Assembly: GCF_902713425.1 (NCBI RefSeq)
Contig: NC_081246.1
Location: 3,355,001-3,419,000, forward strand
Reading direction: 5' to 3'
Length of the DNA stretch: 64,000 bases
Source of the DNA: Acipenser ruthenus
Lineage: Eukaryota > Chordata > Actinopteri > Acipenseriformes > Acipenseridae
Within the stretch, counting starts at the first letter, position 1; each line of letters begins with the position of its first letter. This document shows positions 57,481-64,000 of this stretch, piece by piece. Under the pieces are notes generated by a model, which made no database searches, was not told the DNA's origin, and saw nothing but the letters and a program-made list of their open reading frames with translations. The translations under genes were made by a program, and so were the position numbers.

Positions 57481-57608
57481 GCAGCAGCAGAGAAACTTGC
57501 TAAATAAGTCAAGTGCTGACTGAATAACAAAGAGAGGCTCCCAATATTATTCATAATAAAAGCGTGAATACAGAAAGGATATCAGTCTCAAGCTAACAGT
57601 CAGTGAAG

Positions 57609-57945
57609 ATGGACGTCAGTGTCTCCGTGTCGTTCTTTCAAGACGAGCTCGCCCCTACCATCGAGCACGCAGTGAAAGCGGCTGTAGACACCGTCTTGTG
57701 CGAAATCACAAAAGTTGTCGGCGGCAAATTCACTGAATTCCAAATGGAAATGGCTGGAAAGGAGAAAGAGAATGAAAGTCTGAAGCTGAGATTGGAAATA
57801 TCAGAGAGCGAGTTGAAAGCAGTGCGAGAATGCATGAACGCTGCAGATGCAGACATTAAACAACCTCTCAGAAACATGAACCCCGACTGCAATGAACAAG
57901 ACTTTCAGAGGAATGAGAACCAGGGATTATTCATCAGAGTTCAAG
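57609..57945 (+). CDS. ZN8 exon 1, coiled-coil module
   Basis: 337 bp, AAGATGG start context, donor AAG/GTGAGTG retained at the edge of the insertion. Confidence 0.83.
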
Positions 57946-60440
57946 GTGAGTGTAGTGGATTTACTCTCCTCTTTCCAAAGAGACTCAGGATTCAGGTTGA
58001 TTATCCAGGTATTTTAATCAATGTATACAAGGGAAGAGTCTACAAGAGGCTGTTAACACAAGTGGGTTTACAGTTGATATTTATACAGTTTGTACAAGCT
58101 GGAAAGTAGGGTGTGACTGGTGTTTGTGTTACCTGAAAGTTCAATAGAACAATGGGATGGCCAGTAGCACAAGATAAGATCAAAACAGAGCCGGTGTTTA
58201 TCAGAGTTATCAAGGGTAGTGTCCTGGGGATGGAGTTCACAAGCCCGAAGGGCCAGCTGCAGCTGATGCAATCACTGCTTGCTACAGTCTCAAAGGCACC
58301 TCACATTATATAGAAATACAAGATACTCACATAACACATAAGATATAAAGTTTGTTAGAATTCCATAATAATGTTATGATTCTTGTATGCCTTCCATTCA
58401 TTAAAAAAATACAATTAAATACAGCACTACTGTAATGATTGTGTTTCCTTGAAGAAGGCACCGTTCACAATGTTGCAAATATAATATCCATGATTTGTTA
58501 TTTCATACAGTTATAAACTCCACAGAATTACATGATTGTATTTATTTGTACAGTGAGAGTTAAAAGCATGTATAATTTTGTTTCACGCAGATTCTGGAGA
58601 GAGACGTGCTTTCAGTGAAGCAGAGGAGGGGCCAGTGATAGAAGCTGTTTACACAAAAGAGGAAATCTGTGATCAGGAGTGGTGTGGAAGAATAATGGAG
58701 ATTACAGACCTGACAATTGTAGAAAGTAAAGAGATCCCTGAACTTGATAGTGTCCACATTAAAGAGGAGGCTGTAGAGCTGGAGTGTGATGACATCACAG
58801 AGGAAGTTAGTGAAGAAAATAAAGTCAATACGCTGGAGGAGAATATAGTTAAGATGGAATCTAGCCATTGTGAAGATTATCCTCCTGAACAGATCTGCAT
58901 GAAACCCAATCAGCTTGTCTCTGAAGACACTGGTTCTAGTGTTGGAGAAGAGGGCAGTGTGCTGGGGTCCATTCAGAGGAAACATCACCCCCCTCAGGAA
59001 AGAGCTGCAGATGGAAAGGAGGAAGGAGCGATGCCGTCCACGAGCAGCACAGCATGTGAGTAGAATGTCAAAAATACAGTTTATATAAGAATTGCAATTG
59101 TTTTGTGAAGGATTAAGAGTTTATCATCTTTCTTGCTTTTCAATGTTCTAATTGTTAACAGTGATGGCTGTGAGGTGAAGCCTTGCAGGAAAGTGGCTGT
59201 GATTCAATGCTGTGCAGTAACCTTGGCTTCTGTTTCCTGCTCTTCTAAAGCAGATCCAGGTAGACGCACCTCCACTCCAGCACCCCAGAGCAAAATCTCT
59301 TCTGATGGGAAACTGCAGCGTAAGCAGAAACACAGAGAGTCAACACCCCGAGATGAATATGTGAAGAAACTGAGAACTCGCTCTGTTCAGAATCTTTCTG
59401 CACAACCTAGCCGACCACTTCCTGTGGGATATACAGCAACTCCACATCCCGACAGTTCTGCAACCCAGGGCAACTTCATTTCCATACAAACTCCCCAGCA
59501 GATTCCTTCAGAGCAGATCTTGTATCACTGTCCTGAATGTGGCACCAATTTCAGTGACCGGGGAAAGCTGAAAATACACCAGCATATTCACGCAGGAGAG
59601 AAACCGTTTCACTGTACTGATTGTGGGAAGAGTTTTAATCATAAATATAACCTTCAAAAACACCAAAGAACTCACAAGGGAGAGGAACCGCATGAGTGTC
59701 CTGACTGCGGGAGGAGTTTTAATCTCAAAAGTAACCTTAAAAAACACCAGCGAATTCACACAGGAGAGAAACCGTTTCACTGTGCTGATTGTGGGAAAGG
59801 TTTTAATCGTAAGACTTTACTTCAAGCACACCAGCGAATTCACACAGGAGAGAAACCGTTTCACTGTACTGATTGTGGGAAGAATTTTAATCACAAATGT
59901 GACCTTCAAAAACACCAGCGAATTCACACGGGAGAGAAACCGTTTCACTGTGCTGATTGTGGGAAGAGTTTTAAACAGAAATGTGACCTTAAAAAACACC
60001 AGCGAATTCACACGGGAGAGAAACCGTTTCACTGTGCTGATTGTGGGAAGAGTTTTAAACAGAAATGTGACCTTAAAAAACACCAGCGAACTCACACAGG
60101 AGAGAAACCGTATGAGTGTCCTGACTGTGGGAGGCGTTTTAGTCATAAATGTAACGTTCAAGCACACCAGCGAATTCATACGGGAAAGAAACCATACGAG
60201 TGTCCTGACTGTGGGAGGCGTTTTCATCAGAAATCTAACCTTCAATCACACCAGCTAACTCACAGTACAGATAAACCGTTTCACTGTGCTGGTTGTGGGA
60301 AAGGTTTTAATCGTAAAACTTTACTTGAAGCACACCAGCTAATTCACAAGGGAGAGAATCAGTTTCAATGTGCTGATTGTGGGAAGAGTTTTAATCAGAA
60401 ATGTGACCTTCAACAACACCAGCGAACTCACACAGGATAG
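57609..60440 (+). CDS. ZN8: 11-finger C2H2 zinc-finger protein, plus strand
   Basis: Exons 57609-57945, 58591-59055 and 59254-60440 predict 662 aa with 11 intact fingers. Fingers 6 and 7 are identical in their helices (QKCDLKK) and nearly identical throughout, a fresh single-finger duplication. Linkers HKGEEP and HKGENQ are unusual. Exon 1 has APTIEHA and VLCEITK where most copies have ASTIEHA and VLCQITK; the CEITK change is shared with ZN9. Intron 1 is short but has a 414-bp insertion six bases after the exon. The array ends HTG-TAG and joins a CACTA-like relic as in the minus-strand copies. The usual promoter is missing, so expression is uncertain. Confidence 0.78.
57951..58365. mobile_element. 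unidentified insertion at the ZN8 intron 1 donor
   Basis: About 414 bp absent from all other copies, starting just after GTGAG and ending before TAATAATGTTATG. It begins TG and ends CA, so a solo LTR fossil is possible, but no clear target duplication or family was recognised. Confidence 0.5.
58591..59055 (+). CDS. ZN8 exon 2, acidic region
   Basis: 465 bp between TTTCACGCAG and GTGAGT, phase 1. LDSVHIKEE replaces LEPVHIKEE. Confidence 0.84.
59254..60440 (+). CDS. ZN8 exon 3, 11 zinc fingers
   Basis: Starts after TTCTAAAGCAG with PGRRTSTPAPQ. Finger 1 is CPECGTNF. The frame ends at a TAG in the last linker. Confidence 0.85.
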
Positions 60441-60444
60441 AAAC

Positions 60445-61544
60445 CGACAGCTTTGAAAATCCATTTACAAACATTAATACTGAAACTACATGAAAAAGAC
60501 ATTTCAGTGAAAAACGAGGTGTAGTTGAGTCTGTTGAGGTCCCTCTAGGAGTAAGATTTGACAGCAGAAGAAACCGGGATACAGGCACATATGATCACGA
60601 TCCTGTAACTGACAAGTGTATTTATATTCCATTGTTAGAATCTTTAAACTTCATATTTAGGAGTCCAGACATTTGTAATCCTATTGTACAACCTTGTGAA
60701 CAAAACACGGTTTATAAAAATTTTTGGTGACGGCAGCTGCTATAGAAATCATCCACTTTTCTCTCGGCATAGAAATGCATTTTAAATACAACTTTACTAG
60801 GATGACTTTGAAACTGCAAACCCATTAGGATCCAAGCAAGGGATACATCAAATTGGAAGCTTATATTTTATTCTTAGAAATCTTTCACCAAAGGTAAATT
60901 CAGCACTAATGAATATTCACCTTGTTTCACTGTTCCACACAGAAGATATTAAAAAGTATGGGTTTAATGCTATACTACAACCTCACGTTGATGATTAAAA
61001 CATTCTTGAAAGTACTGGAATTAAAGTTCCTTTTTCTGAAGAACCAATTGATGGTGCAGTTGCTCAGGTCACAGGAGATACCTTAGGGGTGCACACACTT
61101 CTGGGGTTCAGTGAATCTTTCAGTTCAGTTTTTTTCTGTCGACTCTGCTTGATTGATAAGAATGCGTCTCAGTCAGTATTCAGCGACGATGATTCTAACA
61201 TCATATTACGTGACAGAGTTTTGCATGAACAGCATTGCAATGATCTGTTAGCAGACCCTACATGACCCTCCTCCTTTGGAATGAAGCGATATTGTTTGCT
61301 GAATGACTTACAGTTTCTTTCTCATTTCTGATCATTTTGCTTTTGATATTATGCGCGATGTCCTCAAAGGCATCCCCCAGTATGAAATGAAGTTGCTTTT
61401 TGGCTCTCTCTCTGACAGTGTCATCTCCAAGCATGACATCATTAATAGAATTCACTCTTAGAATTATGGTTTCTTGGAGAGAAAGAATCGTCCAAGGTTC
61501 AATCTAGAGCAGTCTGGCAATGGGATAGAGCTCAATGCGATGCG
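60445..61544 (+). mobile_element. CACTA-like transposon relic after ZN8
   Basis: Plus-strand version of the relic: GVRFDSRRNRD near 60550-60590, CNPIVQPCEQNT near 60677, GVHTLLGFSESFSS near 61090 and the SDSVISKHDII segment near 61420. It is cut at the SINE, and the HYPR-MRFEAKH part is absent. Confidence 0.55.
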
Positions 61545-61699
61545 GGCAGCAGTGTGGAGTTGTGGTTAGGGCTCTGGACTCTTGACCGGAGGGTCGTGGG
61601 TTTAGTCCCAGGTGGGGGGACACTGCTGCTGTACCCTTGAGCAACGTACTTTACCTAGATTGCTCCAGTAAAAACCCAACTGTATAAATGGGGAATTGT
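61545..61699 (+). mobile_element. tRNA-derived SINE (type B), 3'-truncated
   Basis: Head GGCAGCAGTGTGGAG and B box GGGTTTAGTCCC near 61600. It stops at GGGGAATTG and joins the common upstream flank, so a deletion ends inside the SINE. Confidence 0.8.
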
Positions 61700-62099
61700 C
61701 AGAGTTAATTATGGGTTAATCCAGCCTTGATTGAAGGTATATTTTAGGAACAGCTTGTGGCACTGGCAAGATACAATTAAATAAATAAATACATAGCCAT
61801 GGTCCAGGACGTTAAACAGAATATCAATTATTAAACACATAATCAGAAAACAAGTGATTCACATGATTGATTGTATAATAAAATCACTCTGCTGTGAACT
61901 TGCTCAGCACATCGCTACAGTTGTGTACTTATAAGCAATGTGAGTACAAAATAACAAAACCGGGAAGATAATGTTACTGTTTCTGACCGGGACAAAAACA
62001 TGAAGTCTGAAAACTGGCAAGCCCGGCTTTACCGGGGCGTCTGGTCACCCTGGTCAAGGAATCCATTGCCGTCAGCTTCCATCCGGGTGTTTCCAGCAG
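61700..62099. other. ZN9 upstream flank
   Basis: Inverted copy of the flank seen at 13640-14040. No Ginger insertion; GATTCCATTGCCGTCAGC is continuous near 62060. No gene was seen. Confidence 0.5.
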
Positions 62100-62170
62100 G
62101 AGGCGCCAATCCGCTAACGTGACGTCACGACGCGCTCGTCTCCATGGGAGCAGGGAGGAAGCGGAAGTGT
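62100..62170 (+). promoter_or_regulatory. ZN9 promoter: CCAAT, CRE and ETS sites
   Basis: CCAAT 62106-62110, CRE TGACGTCA 62120-62127, GGAAGCGGAAGT 62157-62168, in the same order and spacing as ZN1. ATG 223 bp downstream of the CRE. Confidence 0.7.
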
Positions 62171-62349
62171 GTGCGGGTTTGTTTACATTGTGTGTGTGGG
62201 GCTGCGTGGGGTTGTTGAGCTGCAGCAGCAGAGAAACTTGCTCAATAAGTCAAGTGCTGACTGAATAACAAAGAGAGGCTCCCAATATTATTCATAATAA
62301 AAGCGTGAATACAGAAAGGATATCAGTCTCAAGCTAACAGTCAGTGAAG

Positions 62350-62686
62350 ATGGACGTCAGCGTCTCCGTGTCGTTCCTTCAAGACGAGCTCGCCTCTACC
62401 ATCGAGCACGCAGTGAAAGCGGCTGTAGACACCGTCTTGTGCGAAATCACAAAAGTTGTCGGCGGCAAATTCACTGAATTCCGAATGGAAATGGCTGGAA
62501 AGGAGAAAGAGAATGAAAGTCTGAAGCTGAGATTGGAAATATCAGAGAGCGAGTTGAAAGCAGTGCGGGAATGCATGAACGCTGCAGATGCAGACATTAA
62601 ACAACCTCTCAGAAACATGAACCCCGACTGCAATGAACAAGACTTTCAGAGGAACGAGAACCAGGGATTATTCATCAGAGTTCAAG
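62350..62686 (+). CDS. ZN9 exon 1 (gene continues beyond the window)
   Basis: 337 bp from ATG to a GTGAGT donor, same 112-residue coiled-coil module, with FLQDELAST and VLCEITK variants. Intron 1 runs past base 64000, so exons 2 and 3 are not visible. The repeat-rich intron type matches ZN1 and ZN2. Confidence 0.82.
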
Positions 62687-63412
62687 GTGAGTTTAATAAT
62701 GTTATGGTTCTTGTATGCCTTCCAGTCATTAAAAAAAATAAATTAAATACACCCGCTGCCCAGGGCCGGATTGATCTACACGCAGATAACGCTATAGCGT
62801 AGGGACCCCCAGCAGAATTGGGGCCGCCGTTTGTTTGGGGCATTTGACAAAAACTGCATGTTATTTTGCTGTTTTATGACGGGTAGGCTTTCTCGAGTAC
62901 AGCATACCCGATCGTCCTCAGACCCTCTCCATTCCAGTCACAAAATCTACAGCGCCATGTACTGTGTGTATTACAAATGAAATAACAATACAACACTAAC
63001 ATACCAATTTTAACATTAGGATACTTGTTATTTTAATCCATTACAGAATAGGTCCATTTTGGCTCACGTGGCGCTGTAGATTTTATTTATCTTTTTTGAC
63101 AGAGCGTTAAGGAGGAACATAAGTGTGTCAAATATAGATAATGTTTTGAGATTTATTCTGTATTGGGGCGCAGCTGTGGACGGAACAGAGAGTCGTAACG
63201 CCAGAAGTAAAGTGTTTAGAGAGGACGAAACATAACTGAGAGAGAAGCGTGCTAGCAAAGCTGTAACTAAAGCCAACTCCTGAATAATAAACGCGTGTAT
63301 CGAGTTGCCCACATCATTATGTTTCCAGATACATTAATACATAAATATGTGATTATCATTTTTAGTAGTAGTAGTAATAATAATATGCCCTGGACGTGTT
63401 TTCTCACGCAAG
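62687..63412. other. ZN9 intron 1, conserved unidentified part
   Basis: Inverted copy of 5230-6029, including the MITE-like inverted repeat (about 62942-63083). No exon was seen. Confidence 0.5.
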
Positions 63413-63458
63413 CAGTCTCTGTAAGTCGCCTTGGATAAAGGCGACTGCTAAATAAACA

Positions 63459-63495
<37 letters not shown>
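63413..63495 (+). mobile_element. SINE (type A) tail only, with (TAA)n
   Basis: AGTCTCTGTAAGTCGCCTTGGATAAAGGCGACTGC and TAA repeats remain of the SINE that is complete in ZN1 and ZN2; the tRNA head is deleted. Confidence 0.75.
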
Positions 63496-63878
63496 TAGAA
63501 TACCAAATGCCCCACGCGCACTGCCTCCTGAGAGAGATGCGTCCCTTGTCCTACTACGTCAGAGGCTTATCCAAATGTGCAGCATGCCTGTTTACATTTT
63601 AGAAACTTTTTCATTTGGGCGGTTGGAATTTAGAAGAAAAAAAAAGGTTGGGTAGAGGTGTTCACAATGCGGGAGGCTGAAGGAAATTCAAATGTGGATG
63701 TCTGCAGTCGGCTAGAAGGGTTTCAGTCCCTAGTGTTTGTTTCCTTCTGTAGGAGGAAGTCTACAAAGAGATTTTGAAAAAAAAACACATTGGTTTTGCA
63801 TTTATTTTATTTTATATATATTTACACATTAACAACAAAATAAACTTATCACTATTGTAACACATTCAATTTAAATCA
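63496..63878. other. ZN9 intron 1 spacer
   Basis: Inverted copy of 4500-4900 of ZN1 but without the long TA array. No gene was seen. Confidence 0.4.
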
Positions 63879-64000
63879 AGGGAAGTAATGTTGAAACTTT
63901 ACAATGCATTAGTAAGACCTCACCTAGAATATTGTGTTCAGTTCTGGTCACCTCGTTACAAAAATGATATTGCTGCTCTAGAAAGAGTGCAAAGAAGAGC
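63879..64000 (+). mobile_element. CR1/L2-clade LINE fragment, cut by the window end
   Basis: GGGAAGTAATGTTGAAACTTTACAATGC... encodes [21 protein letters not shown] and LERVQRR, same copy and same internal deletion as in ZN2 and ZN6. Confidence 0.78.

Overview
The window is vertebrate nuclear DNA, almost certainly from a ray-finned fish. It has spliced C2H2 zinc-finger genes, tRNA-derived SINEs with L2-like tails, CR1/L2-type LINE fragments, Tc1, piggyBac, Ginger and CACTA-like DNA transposons, and long AT microsatellites. The acidic second exon with an IKEE motif and the particular SINE and LINE sequences resemble what I remember of sturgeon or paddlefish genomes. That placement is an inference that I could not test.

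The window is built around one tandem cluster of a zinc-finger gene, named ZN1 to ZN9 here from left to right. ZN1-ZN7 lie head-to-tail on the minus strand and ZN8-ZN9 on the plus strand, so ZN7 and ZN8 are head-to-head around 54.8-57.6 kb. Each gene has three coding exons. Exon 1 (337 bp from the ATG) encodes a predicted coiled coil. Exon 2 (441-465 bp) encodes an acidic region with an IKEE motif. Exon 3 encodes a short linker and 7-15 zinc fingers. Both introns are phase 1 and the splice sites agree in every copy. ZN2, ZN3, ZN6, ZN7 and ZN8 keep full open frames (662, 690, 766, 688 and 662 aa predicted). ZN5 is open but shorter (578 aa). ZN1 has lost all its fingers. ZN4 is broken by a stop and a piggyBac-type insertion. 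ZN9 runs off the window after exon 1. Most units share a TATA-less promoter with CCAAT, a perfect CRE and an ETS-type site about 220 bp upstream of the ATG.

Layout: 1-670 is a 57-bp minisatellite; 670-2000 holds an unidentified repeat and a SINE; 2.0-6.4 kb ZN1; 8.2-13.4 kb ZN2; 13.9-17.1 kb a CACTA-like relic; 17.1-20.1 kb ZN3; 20.4-23.4 kb Ginger copy 1; 23.9-25.8 kb CACTA-like relic; 25.8-29.1 kb ZN4; 29.4-32.5 kb Ginger copy 2; 32.5-34.8 kb repeats; 34.8-37.2 kb ZN5; 38.6-40.9 kb CACTA-like relic; 40.9-45.4 kb ZN6; 45.7-48.8 kb Ginger copy 3; 48.8-50.5 kb CACTA-like relic; 50.5-54.8 kb ZN7, with a 1.5-kb minisatellite in intron 1; 55-57.6 kb the rearranged head-to-head spacer; 57.6-60.4 kb ZN8; 60.4-61.7 kb CACTA-like relic; 62.3 kb onward ZN9.

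The proteins are predicted to be nuclear DNA-binding factors. Their N-terminal modules are nearly identical and their fingers differ in number and helix residues, as in lineage-specific zinc-finger clusters that may track transposons. Shared insertions and junctions allow a rough duplication history: the Ginger insertion marks ZN3, ZN4 and ZN6; the finger-array/CACTA-like junction marks ZN3, ZN4, ZN6, ZN7 and ZN8; the long repeat-rich intron 1 marks ZN1, ZN2, ZN9 and half of ZN6.
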